From contig CAWCNV010000017.1 of assembly GCA_963797015.1 (NCBI GenBank), positions 29,229-93,228 on the forward strand: 64,000 nt of DNA. Direction: 5' to 3'. Under the pieces are notes generated by a model. That model saw only the letters and a list, made by a program, of their open reading frames with translations. It was not told where the DNA came from and searched no databases. This document shows, in pieces, positions 24,309 through 32,564 of the stretch; the first letter of the stretch is position 1, and each line of letters opens with the position of its first letter. This stretch comes from JBBPZA01 sp963797015 (GTDB lineage Bacteria; Actinomycetota; Thermoleophilia; Solirubrobacterales; Solirubrobacteraceae). The position numbers and the translations under genes were made by a program.

Positions 24309-24956
24309 GTGATCGACATCGCACGCGCAGCGCAGGAGGCGGGAAGCGTTCGCAAGGCGACCGCGAGCGAGATCGACAGGCTGGCCGCGGTCCTCGCCCG
24401 CGCGTTCTACGACGACCCGCCGACGAGTTGGGTCTTCAACGACGACGCCCGCCGCCTCCGGCTCCTGGAGCGCAGCTACGCGCTCTTCCTGCGCAAGCTG
24501 TGGTTCGAGCAGGACGAGTGCTACACGACCGGCGGCGTGGTCGGTGCGGCCGTTTGGGAGCGTCCGGGGCAGTGGAAGGTCGGCGTGGTCGATCAGCTCC
24601 GGCTGCTGCCCGCGATTGCGCGGATCAACGGCAGGCTGCTTCCGCGGATCCTGCGCGCGCTCGCTGCACTCGAGTCCAACCATCCGGCCGAGCCGCACTA
24701 CTACCTCGCCTACGCCGGCGTCGACCCCGAGTGGCAGGGGCGGGGGCTCGGCGCGGCGCTGCTGCGTCCGGTCCTCGACCGCTGCGACGCCGAGCAGATG
24801 CCCGCGTACCTCGAGGCGAGCTCGCCGCGCAATCGCGCGCTCTACGAGCGGCTCGGCTTCGAGGTGACCGAGGAGTTCCAGGTCGGGAAGGGATCCCCGC
24901 CCGTGTGGCGGATGTGGCGCGCGCCGAACCACGATCCGAACCGACGACGGAGGTGA
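24309..24956 (+). CDS. GNAT-family N-acetyltransferase
   Basis: A 215-residue GNAT protein. VRKATASEIDRLAAVLARAF begins the fold. YLAYAGVDPEWQGRGLGAAL around residues 137-157 contains the acetyl-CoA-binding R/QxxGxG/A motif (QGRGLG), and NRALYERLGFEVTEEF is the standard last strand-helix. The substrate is unknown; this branch resembles small-molecule (drug or amine) acetyltransferases. The start is GTG 24309. It is followed six bases later by the DHFR-fold gene, so they are likely cotranscribed. Confidence 0.87.
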   Translation: MIDIARAAQEAGSVRKATASEIDRLAAVLARAFYDDPPTSWVFNDDARRLRLLERSYALFLRKLWFEQDECYTTGGVVGAAVWERPGQWKVGVVDQLRLLPAIARINGRLLPRILRALAALESNHPAEPHYYLAYAGVDPEWQGRGLGAALLRPVLDRCDAEQMPAYLEASSPRNRALYERLGFEVTEEFQVGKGSPPVWRMWRAPNHDPNRRRR

Positions 24957-24961
24957 AGTAG

Positions 24962-25510
24962 GTGGGAGCAATACACGTGCACGAGTTCATGACCGTCGAC
25001 GGCGTGGTCGACGCGCCGACGTGGACGTTCGACTACGGCTTCGATCCCAAGATGGCGGAGGTCCTCGGTGCGGTGACCGGGCGTTCCGCGGGCATCCTGC
25101 TCGGGCGGACGACCTACCAGATGTTCGAGCCGGCGTGGTCGACGCGGACCGTCGAGGACGATCCGGGGGCGCCGTTCTTCAACGACACCACCAAGTACGT
25201 CGTCTCGGGGACGCTCGAGGCCGCCACGTGGAGGAACTCGGAGATCGTCGGGCCGTACGACCCAGGCGCCATCCGCAGGCTCAAGGACGAGGCCGGCGAC
25301 CTCTACGTCAGCGGCAGCGTCACGCTGGTCCGGGCGATGCTGGCGGACGGCCTGGTCGACGGGCTGCACCTGTTCGTCTACCCGCTCACCCGCGGCGCGG
25401 GCCCCCGGCTCTTCGCCGAGGACGCCGCGCCGCTCACCTTCTCGCTCGGGACCTCCGAGTCCTACGAGAACGGCGTCGTCTACCTGAACTACCGGCGCGT
25501 CACCCGTTGA
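24962..25510 (+). CDS. Dihydrofolate-reductase/RibD C-terminal-fold protein
   Basis: A 182-residue paralogue of the gene at 2264-2827. HVHEFMTVDGVVDAPTW is the first-strand motif. ILLGRTTYQMFEPAW is the GRTTY NADPH motif and LYVSGSVTLVRAML the glycine-loop region. It is probably an NADPH-dependent reductase of unknown substrate. The start is GTG 24962 with GGAGG nine bases upstream. Its 3' end overlaps the convergent CPBP protease gene by 11 bases. Confidence 0.87.
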   Translation: MGAIHVHEFMTVDGVVDAPTWTFDYGFDPKMAEVLGAVTGRSAGILLGRTTYQMFEPAWSTRTVEDDPGAPFFNDTTKYVVSGTLEAATWRNSEIVGPYDPGAIRRLKDEAGDLYVSGSVTLVRAMLADGLVDGLHLFVYPLTRGAGPRLFAEDAAPLTFSLGTSESYENGVVYLNYRRVTR

Positions 25511-26330
25511 TCACAAGCGCCAGCACGAGCCCGAACAGGACGACGCTCTGGGCGCTGTGCACGACGATGCCGATCAGCGCGCTGCGGTAGCGCTTCGAGG
25601 GGTAGGCCAGGATGAAGCTGTCCAGCAGCGTGGCCGGGATGGCCCACGGGATGTGCAGGTGGTAGAAGGCGAAGAGGACGCCGTTCGCCAGCCAGTCGCG
25701 GCGGCCGAAGACGCCGTTCATCCGGGGCAACAGGTAGCCGCGGAACAGGAGCTCCTCGCCGAGCACGGTGTTGAAGACCCACAGCACGATGAGGACGGCG
25801 AGCCAGCCCCACGCTCCGGCCAGGACCGTGTGTCCCGCGTGGGAGCTGAGGAACTCGCCCATGTCGCGGGTCGCGGGGGCGGCCGGCCCGGGCAGCAGCG
25901 CCTCGATACCGAAGGCGACGATCAGGGGCACGACGATCAGCCACAGCCGGCCTCCCCGGCGCCCGGTGCGCGGTGAGCGCGGAGCGCGGAGCCACAGCGC
26001 GTCGCGCAGTACGGACCAGCGCAGCGTTCCCTGCTCGCGGCGGACGAGCACCATGACCAGCACTCCCTGCCAGACCAGCCCGGCGGTCAGGGTCAGGATC
26101 AGGGCGCGGGGCAGAGCGCCGGGCCCGCTGAGGTGATCGGCGAGCAGCGGCGCGCCCACCCAGGCGAGCAGCGCCATCGGCAGGGCGGCGGCGGCCCAGA
26201 CGGCGATGATGCCGCGGAGCTTGAGCTGGGGCAGCGCACGGCCGTCGGCCGGTCGTGCGCGGTGATCCGTCGCGCGTGGCCTCGTGGCCACGGCGGCGGG
26301 ACTGGCGATCGTGTTCGTGGCGGCTTCCAT
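25500..26330 (-). CDS. CPBP intramembrane metalloprotease (CAAX-prenyl-protease-like)
   Basis: A 276-residue membrane protein with about seven helices. The CPBP signature is complete: EELLFRGYLL with the paired Glu and Arg, FAFYHLHIPW with a conserved His, and a final VHSAQS His. It acts inside the membrane on a peptide substrate; bacterial members are implicated in bacteriocin maturation or signalling. I chose ATG 26330, which has AGGAGCTCT just upstream, over the in-frame ATG at 26357. It is divergent from the sensor kinase operon. Confidence 0.87.
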   Translation of the reverse strand: MEAATNTIASPAAVATRPRATDHRARPADGRALPQLKLRGIIAVWAAAALPMALLAWVGAPLLADHLSGPGALPRALILTLTAGLVWQGVLVMVLVRREQGTLRWSVLRDALWLRAPRSPRTGRRGGRLWLIVVPLIVAFGIEALLPGPAAPATRDMGEFLSSHAGHTVLAGAWGWLAVLIVLWVFNTVLGEELLFRGYLLPRMNGVFGRRDWLANGVLFAFYHLHIPWAIPATLLDSFILAYPSKRYRSALIGIVVHSAQSVVLFGLVLALVING

Positions 26331-26469
26331 GAGAGCTCCTCTGCTGATCGTTTCCATGGCGCGACGCTATGGGCGCGCCGCCGCCACCGCCTCGTCTGAT
26401 GGCCTGATTCGAGCTCCTCCCAGCCGACGATTCGGACTCCTACGAAAGTCGGAGGCGGCGCTGCGGGAC

Positions 26470-27660
26470 GTGAAGTACGTTGACCGGGTGACCCGAGCCT
26501 GGTCCCTCGCGCGCGCGTACGCGCTCGACGTTCTGATCCTGATCGCCGCGGTCGAGAGCGCGCTCGAGGTGGCGCTTCGTGACGACCCGGCGCAGGAGCC
26601 CCGCATCACGCACTGGTTCGCCGCACCGGCGATCGCGCTCGTGGTGCTGCCGTTGCTCGCGCGCCGCCGCTTCCGCTTCGCCGCGCCGGCCTCGGTGTGG
26701 GTGCTGGCAGCGTCGCTCTCGTTCGTCGACGGCCGGCTGGTCCCGTTCACGGCCAGCGCGTTCGTCGCCGGGTTCGCCGCCGCCTATCTGCTCGGCAACC
26801 TGCCCGACCCCGTGCAGTCCCGGATTGGGCTGGCGATCGTGATCGCCGGAGTGGCGATCGTCGTCTACAACGACCCGAGCCACGACCCCGGCGAGTTCGT
26901 CTTCACGCCGCTCCTGTTCGCGATCGGCTGGCTCGCCGGGTTCGCGATGCGGGAGCGGGGCGAGCGCGCGCAGGCGGCCGAGCTGCGCGCGAGCCACGCC
27001 GAGCGCGAGCGCGAGGCGGCCGCCCGCATCGCGGTCGCCGAGGAGCGCGCCCGTATCGCGCGCGAGCTCCACGACATCGTCGCGCACGCCGTCAGCGTGA
27101 TGGTCCTCCAGGCCGGCGCCGTCCGGCACAAGCTGCCGGATGAGCTCCAGGAGAGCCGGGAGGCGCTCGAGGGCGTCGAGCACACCGGCCGCAGCGCGCT
27201 CGCGGAGATGCGGCGTCTGCTCGGCGCGATGCGCGATGCCGACGAAGACGTCGCGCGCGTCCCGCAGCGCGGCCTCGGCGACCTCGGGGCGCTCGTGGAG
27301 CAGGTCACCCGCGCCGGGCTTCCCGTGCAGCTGCGCGTCGACGGCCGGCCCTATGCGCTTCCCGAGGCGCTCGACGTGTCCGCCTACCGCATCGTCCAGG
27401 AGGGGCTAACCAACGCGCTCAAGCACGCGCGCGCGAGCCAGGCCGAGGTGACCGTCCGCTACGGCCGCGACGAGCTGGACATCGAGGTCCGCGACGATGG
27501 CGACGGCGATGGCGCGACGCAGGCCAACGGCCACGGCCACGGGCTGGTCGGCGTGCGCGAGCGCGTCAAGATCTACGGCGGCGAGATGACCGCCGGTAGG
27601 GCGAGCGGGGGCGGCTTCGTGCTCAGCACGCGCCTCCCGGTCCGGGGGGAGCGCCGATGA
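26470..27660 (+). CDS. NarL-type sensor histidine kinase
   Basis: About 396 residues. Four or five N-terminal membrane helices span residues ~12-150, then a cytoplasmic HisKA_3 dimerisation domain with ERARIARELHDIVAHAVSVM (the phosphorylated His in ELHD), and a HATPase domain with EGLTNALKHA (N box) and GHGLVGVRERV (G box). The sensor part is membrane-embedded without a large extracellular domain, suggesting it senses the membrane or a lipophilic ligand. The start is uncertain: GTG 26470 or GTG 26488. It overlaps the response regulator by 4 bases (ATGA). Confidence 0.9.
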   Translation: MKYVDRVTRAWSLARAYALDVLILIAAVESALEVALRDDPAQEPRITHWFAAPAIALVVLPLLARRRFRFAAPASVWVLAASLSFVDGRLVPFTASAFVAGFAAAYLLGNLPDPVQSRIGLAIVIAGVAIVVYNDPSHDPGEFVFTPLLFAIGWLAGFAMRERGERAQAAELRASHAEREREAAARIAVAEERARIARELHDIVAHAVSVMVLQAGAVRHKLPDELQESREALEGVEHTGRSALAEMRRLLGAMRDADEDVARVPQRGLGDLGALVEQVTRAGLPVQLRVDGRPYALPEALDVSAYRIVQEGLTNALKHARASQAEVTVRYGRDELDIEVRDDGDGDGATQANGHGHGLVGVRERVKIYGGEMTAGRASGGGFVLSTRLPVRGERR

Positions 27661-28346
27661 GCATCCGGGTGCTCGTAGCCGACGACCAGTCGATGGTGCG
27701 CGCCGGCTTTCGCATGCTTCTGACCGGGGAGGAGGGCATCGAGGTCGTCGCCGAGGCGCGCAACGGGTTGGAGGCGGTCGAGAAGGCGGCGCGCTTCGGC
27801 CCGAGCGTCGTCCTCATGGACATACGGATGCCCGAGCTCGACGGCCTCGAGGCGACGCGACGGATCCTCGCCGCCGATCCAGCCGCGCGGATCTTGATCC
27901 TCACGACCTTCGACCTCGACGAGTACGTCTACGAAGCGCTCAGCGCGGGCGCCAGCGGGTTCGTCCTCAAGGACGACCCGCCCGAGCAGCTGATCGCTGC
28001 CATCCGGACGGTCGCGGCCGGGGACGCACTGCTGTCGCCGGCGATAACCAAGCGCGTGATCGAGCGGTTCGCGCGCGTTCCGCGCCCCGCGCCGCCGTCG
28101 GGCGTCGGGGAGCTGACGGCCCGTGAGCTCGAGACCCTCCGGCTGCTCGCCGGCGGCCTCTCCAACGCCGAGATCGCGCGAGAGCTCTACATCAGCGAGA
28201 CCACGGTCAAGACGCATGTCACGCACATCCTCTCCAAGCTCGACCTGCGCGACCGCGTGCAGGCGGTGGTGATGGCGTACCAGACGGGCATGTTCGAGGC
28301 GGACGCGCGCTGGCCGCGCGCTTCGGGCGAGAGCCCGGCGTCGTGA
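27657..28346 (+). CDS. NarL/LuxR-family response regulator
   Basis: A 229-residue regulator. The receiver domain has the acidic pair in VLVADDQSMVR and the phospho-acceptor Asp about residue 54 in VVLMDIRMPELDG. The Thr and Lys switch residues (LTTFDLDEYV, GFVLKDDP) are present. The C-terminal LuxR DNA-binding domain contains LTARELETLRLLAGGLSNAE and YISETTVKTHV. Partner of the kinase just upstream. The last ~40 codons overlap a convergent gene on the other strand (28219 onward). Target genes are unknown; no DNA site is identifiable from one copy. Confidence 0.93.
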   Translation: MSIRVLVADDQSMVRAGFRMLLTGEEGIEVVAEARNGLEAVEKAARFGPSVVLMDIRMPELDGLEATRRILAADPAARILILTTFDLDEYVYEALSAGASGFVLKDDPPEQLIAAIRTVAAGDALLSPAITKRVIERFARVPRPAPPSGVGELTARELETLRLLAGGLSNAEIARELYISETTVKTHVTHILSKLDLRDRVQAVVMAYQTGMFEADARWPRASGESPAS

Positions 28347-28758
28347 GCGTCATCGCCCCTCGCGCTCGCGCTCGAGTGGGCAGGACGCGCTCGCTCGCGC
28401 GGCGCTTGGCGCCCGCCGGCACGAGCTTCGAGAGCTGCGTGCGGTGGTCGGCCACCCGTCGGTATCCGCGATCGGTGAGCCCTGGGAAGCGCGCGAAGGC
28501 GGCGGCGGGGAGCCGGCCGCCGGGGAGCAGCCTGAGGAGCGGCGCCAGCGCCGCGCCTGCCGAACGCCGCTCGCCGGTGGGCGAGACCAGGTGCCACGAG
28601 GCCATCCGCTCGGTCGGGGAGAGGTCGGCGAGCAGCTCGCCGGCCTCGGGTCGCTGCAGCGCGATCGGGCGCAGGCGCGCCGCGCGGTCCCAGCGCAGCA
28701 GCGGGGACAGCAGCCACTTGCACAAGCCGCAGTCCGCGTCATAGAGGATCGCCCAGCG
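28219..28758 (-). CDS. DCC-family (DUF393) thiol-disulfide protein, start unclear
   Basis: A small protein with the DUF393 motif: WAILYDADCGLCKWLLSPLL holds the DxxCxxC (DADCGLC) redox pair, followed by WDRAARLRPIALQ and DRGYRRVADHR near the end. The first available start (TTG at 28725) lies between the two Cys of the pair and would destroy the motif, while no ATG, GTG or TTG occurs upstream in frame. A GTG at 28781 one frame away (MSAHPATGAG) would join the motif if a single base were added or lost. I therefore give the readable extent. It also overlaps the response regulator gene by about 128 bases. It could be a frameshift, a sequencing error or a non-standard start. Confidence 0.55.
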   Translation of the reverse strand, partial: RWAILYDADCGLCKWLLSPLLRWDRAARLRPIALQRPEAGELLADLSPTERMASWHLVSPTGERRSAGAALAPLLRLLPGGRLPAAAFARFPGLTDRGYRRVADHRTQLSKLVPAGAKRRASERVLPTRARARGAMTLTTPGSRPKRAASARPPRTCPSGTPSPPPARGRAGRAWRGCA

Positions 28759-28802
28759 CCCGTCGCCGGGTGAGCGCTCACCGGCGGCGTCTGGCGCGCG
28801 GG

Positions 28803-29375
28803 CTAGCGCGGCCGCAGTCCGTCCAGGGCGACGCCGAGGATGCGGTCGACCTGGCCCGGCTCGGCGTTCGGGATCGTGGCGATCCCGCCGACCATGCGCA
28901 TCACGTCCGCCGCCTCGACGTCGGGGCGCACCTCACCGGCGCGCTGCGCTGCCTCGAGCAGGGGGGTGGCGGCGGCCAGGATCGACGTGCGGCACTGCAT
29001 GAACATCGTTGCGTCGCCGTCGAAATAGCTCATCAGCTCGCCGGCGAGCGCGTACTTGGTCGTGACATAGCCGGCGAAGTTGCGCAGCCACGTGGCGAGC
29101 GCCTCCCACGGGTCGAGGTCGCCCAGGCCCTCGGGGGCGCGGCAGATCGCCTCGACCTCCTCCAGGTAGACCGCCTCGAGCAGCGCCTGACGGGTCGGGA
29201 AGTTGCGGTACAGCGTCCCGATCCCGACTCCCGCGCGGCGCGCGATCCCCTCGAGCGAGGCGTCCGCGCCATCGTCGGTGAACGCCTCGCGCGCCGCCGC
29301 GATGAGCTTGTCGTAGTTGCGCGCCGCATCCGCGCGCCTGGGGCGGGAGGGGATGGATGTGGATGCGGCGGCCAT
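28803..29375 (-). CDS. TetR-family repressor of the adjacent efflux pump
   Basis: A 190-residue TetR regulator. The HTH covers about residues 17-62: NYDKLIAAAREAFTDDGADA then GIARRAGVGIGTLYRNFPTR, the recognition helix. The C-terminal ligand domain is typical of the drug-sensing branch. I chose ATG 29375; the annotated frame extends to 29432, through the operator and promoter region. It is divergent from an MFS drug exporter, and the gap contains three inverted repeats in which one overlaps the pump's promoter. The expected role is ligand-relieved repression of the pump and probably of itself. Confidence 0.92.
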   Translation of the reverse strand: MAAASTSIPSRPRRADAARNYDKLIAAAREAFTDDGADASLEGIARRAGVGIGTLYRNFPTRQALLEAVYLEEVEAICRAPEGLGDLDPWEALATWLRNFAGYVTTKYALAGELMSYFDGDATMFMQCRTSILAAATPLLEAAQRAGEVRPDVEAADVMRMVGGIATIPNAEPGQVDRILGVALDGLRPR

Positions 29376-29380
29376 TTGGC

Positions 29381-29410
29381 TTGACAAACCGGAGGAGGCC
29401 TCCGTATAGT
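29381..29410 (+). promoter_or_regulatory. Sigma-70-type promoter of the efflux pump gene
   Basis: TTGACA (29381-29386) is a perfect -35 hexamer. TATAGT (29405-29410) is a good -10 after an 18-base spacer. It points to the MFS gene starting at 29479, giving a leader of about 60 bases. The spacer contains an inverted repeat of the TetR operator type, an ideal position for repression by occlusion. Confidence 0.8.
29390..29404. promoter_or_regulatory. TetR operator O1, CGGAGGAGGCCTCCG
   Basis: Perfect 6-base half-sites CGGAGG and CCTCCG around a 3-base centre, located inside the promoter spacer between the -35 and -10 of the pump gene. Two related copies lie downstream (O2, O3). Confidence 0.7.
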
Positions 29411-29421
29411 ACTGGAAGAAG

Positions 29422-29436
29422 CGGAGGCGCACTCCA
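29422..29436. promoter_or_regulatory. TetR operator O2, CGGAGGCGCACTCCA
   Basis: Same 15-base layout as O1, with an intact left half-site CGGAGG and a degenerate right half-site ACTCCA. It begins 32 bases after O1, about three helical turns, so proteins bound at both would face the same side of the DNA. Confidence 0.55.
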
Positions 29437-29443
29437 GATTTAT

Positions 29444-29458
29444 CGGAGGATGCCTCCA
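29444..29458. promoter_or_regulatory. TetR operator O3, CGGAGGATGCCTCCA
   Basis: Left half-site CGGAGG and right half-site CCTCCA, differing from O1 in the last base and centre. It begins 22 bases after O2, about two helical turns. It lies in the transcribed leader of the pump gene. Confidence 0.65.
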
Positions 29459-29478
29459 GTCTAGTCGGAAGGGATCAC

Positions 29479-30897
29479 ATGCACAAGCTCCAACGCCCCA
29501 GCTCCTCGGCCTTCGTACTCGCGATCGTCCTCACCTGCCAGCTGATGATCGTCCTCGACGCCTCCATCGTCATCACGGCACTGCCGGAGATCCACACCGA
29601 CCTCGGTTTCTCGCCCACGGGGCTGTCCTGGGTCCAGAACGCGTACACGCTGACCTTCGGCGGCCTGCTGCTGCTCGGCGCCCGCGCCGGCGACCTGCTC
29701 GGGCGGCGCCGCGTGTTCATGGCGGGCCTCGGACTCTTCACGGCCACGTCGTTGCTCGGCGGACTCGCGCAGTCCGAGAGCTGGCTGCTCGGCGCTCGCG
29801 CGCTCCAGGGCGTCGGCGCCGCAATCGCCGCACCCGCGACGCTCGCGCTGCTGACCACCACCTTCACGGAGGGCGCCGCTCGCACCCGCGCCATCTCCAT
29901 GTACAGCTCGGCCTCGGCCGCGGGCGCCAGCATCGGCGTGCTGCTCGGCGGGTTGCTGACCGATCTTCTCTCCTGGCGCTGGGGACTGTTCATCAACGTG
30001 CCCATCGGGATCGCCCTGATCGCGCTCGCGCCGCGTTACCTCCCCGACACCGAGCCCCGCCACGGGCACTTCGACCTGGCCGGGGCGGCAACCTCCGTGG
30101 CGGGCCTGACCGCGCTCGTCTACGGCTTCATCCGGGCGGCGAGCGAGGGCTGGGGCGACGCTGTCTCGATCTTCGCCTTCGTCGCCGGCGCCGTCCTGCT
30201 CGCCGCGTTCGTCGCCGTCGAGCGGCGCGCGGAGCAGCCGATCACGCCGCTGCGCCTGTTCGCCGACCGCACGCGTACGGGCGCGTATGCGGCGCGCATG
30301 TTGACCGTGGGCGGGATGTTCTCGATGTTCTTCTTCCTGACCCAGTACCTGCAGGGCGTGCGCGGCTACTCGCCGCTCGAGGCGGGGCTGTCGTTCCTGC
30401 CGATGACACTCGTGCTGTTCGCGCTGGTCAACGTCGTGCCGAGGGTGGCGGCGCGGATCGGCGACGTGCCGCTGCTGATCGGCGGCCTGGCGCTGGCGCT
30501 GGCCGCGATGGCCTGGCTGAGCCAGCTCGATGCCGGGACCGACTTCCTGCCCGGGATCGGCGTACCGCTGTTGATGATGGGCGTGGGCATGGGCGCGGCC
30601 TTCACGCCGCTGACCTCTGCGGGCGTACACGGCGTCGGCCAGGCCGACGCGGGGGCCGCCTCGGGACTCGTCAACGTCGCCCATCAGACCGGCGGCGCAA
30701 TCGGCATCGCCGTGCTGGTGACCGTGTTCGCCTCCGCGGGCGGCCGGTCGGGCTCCGTGCACGACCTGACCGCGGCGATCTCCACGGCGCTCGCCGGGTC
30801 GGTCGTCTGCGTGGCGCTCGCGCTGCTCGTCGTCATCGGCGTGATGTGGCGCTCGTCCGTCGGCGTAACGCCCGAGCCGGCGGGGGTGTCGCGATGA
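29479..30897 (+). CDS. DHA2-type (14-helix) MFS drug exporter
   Basis: A 472-residue proton-driven exporter of the EmrB/QacA family. It begins after a short basic leader, with LDASIVITALPEIHTDLGFS, the conserved loop-1 motif of DHA2 pumps, and GARAGDLLGRRRVFMAGL, motif A, around residues 73-90. About 14 hydrophobic segments fill the rest of the length. The adjacent divergent TetR and triple operator indicate ligand-induced expression. Substrates are likely lipophilic drugs or the cell's own products. Confidence 0.94.
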   Translation: MHKLQRPSSSAFVLAIVLTCQLMIVLDASIVITALPEIHTDLGFSPTGLSWVQNAYTLTFGGLLLLGARAGDLLGRRRVFMAGLGLFTATSLLGGLAQSESWLLGARALQGVGAAIAAPATLALLTTTFTEGAARTRAISMYSSASAAGASIGVLLGGLLTDLLSWRWGLFINVPIGIALIALAPRYLPDTEPRHGHFDLAGAATSVAGLTALVYGFIRAASEGWGDAVSIFAFVAGAVLLAAFVAVERRAEQPITPLRLFADRTRTGAYAARMLTVGGMFSMFFFLTQYLQGVRGYSPLEAGLSFLPMTLVLFALVNVVPRVAARIGDVPLLIGGLALALAAMAWLSQLDAGTDFLPGIGVPLLMMGVGMGAAFTPLTSAGVHGVGQADAGAASGLVNVAHQTGGAIGIAVLVTVFASAGGRSGSVHDLTAAISTALAGSVVCVALALLVVIGVMWRSSVGVTPEPAGVSR

Positions 30898-30986
30898 GGC
30901 GGCTGGTGGTGATGGTCGGCCGGCTCGACGATCCGGCCGACTACCAGACGCCGATCAGACGGGGCCGGCGCCCCGGACGAGCGTCC

Positions 30987-32318
30987 TCAGGTCCTCGCCG
31001 CGTGCGCGCATCCGAGCCTCTCGAAGCGCGATCTGGAGGTGTAGGAGGGCGAGGGGTAGTAGGCGCCCATGACCTTGCGCTCATCGCCGGCGCGGGTGAT
31101 GCGCTGTGCCGCCCGCTTGAAGCGGGGCGAGGCGAGGATGTTGCGGATGATGACCAGGCCGTAGTCGGGGTCGTCGGGTGACTCGGTCTGGCGCCCGTAG
31201 TCCAGCCATCTGACCCCGCAGCGCGCCGTCGCGTTACGCGGGCGGTCGCGCGGGCGGCTGATGACGATGGTGTAGCGCCGGTTGCCGCGCAGCGGCAGCT
31301 CGTCGTCGGTCGCGCAATGGAAGCCGAGGCCGGCGACCGGCGTGCTGTTGGTGCAGATCGACCAGTAGCGCAGCTGCTCGCCGGATGACATCCGCTTCGC
31401 GCGCGGGTAGGTGTCGGCGAAGGTCGGCAGCTTGCCGTGGATCACCACCACCTTGCCGAAGCGCCGGCTGAGGTTGGCGTACAGATAGCGCGTGTCCGCG
31501 TTGCTGTAGCCGCCGCCGGTGTCGGTGGGCGGAGCGGTCCGCGACACAGGCCGGAAGTCCCCGACGAAGCTGTACGCGAAGTTGAAGAAGCGCTCGAAGA
31601 ACGGGCGCCGGGTCGCGGGGGCGACCCTTGGGTCGAGGCCCGGCGTGTGGATGAGCGTGCTCCACTGATCGAGCGTCATCGGCGGCGGGACCTGCTGATT
31701 GCTCTGCGGCGCGTTGAGCGCCCTGCATGCCGCCGCACCCGAGACCCGGGACCCGTCGGCGCTCTTCAGCGTCACGGCCGGGAGCCCGGCGTCGCCTGCC
31801 ACGTCCGTGCCGGCGTCGTTCCGGTAGACGCGGTAGACGATCGCCGAGCCCGGCGTGTCCCCGAGGTAGAAGGTGTTGCGCGGTGGGTGGGCAGGCCTGT
31901 TCCCGCGCAATACCGTCATCGTCCACGAGCGCTTGGTGACGGTGCGCCGCGCCCCGGGCTCAAACGGGTTGGTGGACCCCCGATCGGGCGCGATCTGGGT
32001 GTCGTGCACCGATCCGCCGGTGAGCGGGCTCGTGTACGAGGCGAGCGACATGTAGCGTGCCCTGGGATAGCGGCCGCGCAGTTGCAGCCGTGCGCCCGCA
32101 GGCAGCTGGAAAATCGCGAACCAGTAGGTCGCCTCGGCGTCCGGGTAGTTGTTCGCCTGCCTCGCCCCGCCGCGGAAGTCTCGTCCTCGGGGTCCGGCCC
32201 AGAAGCAGTTGGTGAAGAGCTCCGTGCCCGCGGGGTCTCGCGCCGCGGCCGGCGCGGGCACGACCGCGGGCAACGCCGCCACGAACGCCACCAGGCCGGC
32301 GGCGATCCGACCTGTCAT
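30987..32318 (-). CDS. Secreted protein of unknown function
   Basis: A 443-residue protein with a Sec signal peptide (RIAAGLVAFVAALPAVVPAP, cleavage probably after AAA near residue 26). The mature part contains FTNCFWAGPRGRDFRGGARQ and AEATYWFAIFQLPAGARLQL, then RARYMSLASYTS, with several conserved-looking aromatic blocks and at least four Cys (possible disulfides). I recognise no catalytic motif; the beta-rich, Tyr/Trp-dotted sequence resembles secreted DUF1254/DUF1214-type proteins only vaguely. The start is ATG 32318 with GAAGGTC upstream, and it overlaps the stop of a fragment by 4 bases. Confidence 0.75.
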   Translation of the reverse strand: MTGRIAAGLVAFVAALPAVVPAPAAARDPAGTELFTNCFWAGPRGRDFRGGARQANNYPDAEATYWFAIFQLPAGARLQLRGRYPRARYMSLASYTSPLTGGSVHDTQIAPDRGSTNPFEPGARRTVTKRSWTMTVLRGNRPAHPPRNTFYLGDTPGSAIVYRVYRNDAGTDVAGDAGLPAVTLKSADGSRVSGAAACRALNAPQSNQQVPPPMTLDQWSTLIHTPGLDPRVAPATRRPFFERFFNFAYSFVGDFRPVSRTAPPTDTGGGYSNADTRYLYANLSRRFGKVVVIHGKLPTFADTYPRAKRMSSGEQLRYWSICTNSTPVAGLGFHCATDDELPLRGNRRYTIVISRPRDRPRNATARCGVRWLDYGRQTESPDDPDYGLVIIRNILASPRFKRAAQRITRAGDERKVMGAYYPSPSYTSRSRFERLGCAHAART

Positions 32319-32437
32319 GCGACCTTCAAGTCGCGCGCGACGACGATCTGCCCGTTGTACCAGGGTTCGACCATCGACCGCCAGGCCTCGTCGGTGATCC
32401 CGCGGTTGCTGGGCTGTGCCGGCTGGCGGGCGGGTCA
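32315..32437 (-). pseudogene. Remnant 3' end of an upstream operon gene
   Basis: About 35 codons that read like a genuine C-terminus (NRGITDEAWRSMVEPWYNGQ, then IVVARDLKVA) with good codon bias. The stop overlaps the start of the next gene (ATGA). An in-frame TGA lies only a few codons upstream, so the body of the gene is missing or in another frame. I cannot name the family. The tidy operon junction is what makes me believe it was once a gene. Confidence 0.4.
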
Positions 32438-32564
32438 CGCCACGCCGTAGCTCAGCAGCCGGAGGGAGGCCGGGTAGCACGCCGGCGCTCGGCGCTGTTC
32501 GCCGCGGACAAAGCTCGCTCGGCACCGAACGAAACGGTCACCGCGTTCGTAAAGCGATCCTCAT

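Noticed and set aside
30894..31181. Plus-strand frame starting with an ATGA overlap after the MFS pump
   Set aside because: It has a good start but soon turns Gly/Arg-rich and lies antisense to the secreted protein gene, so only the first ~20 codons could be meaningful.
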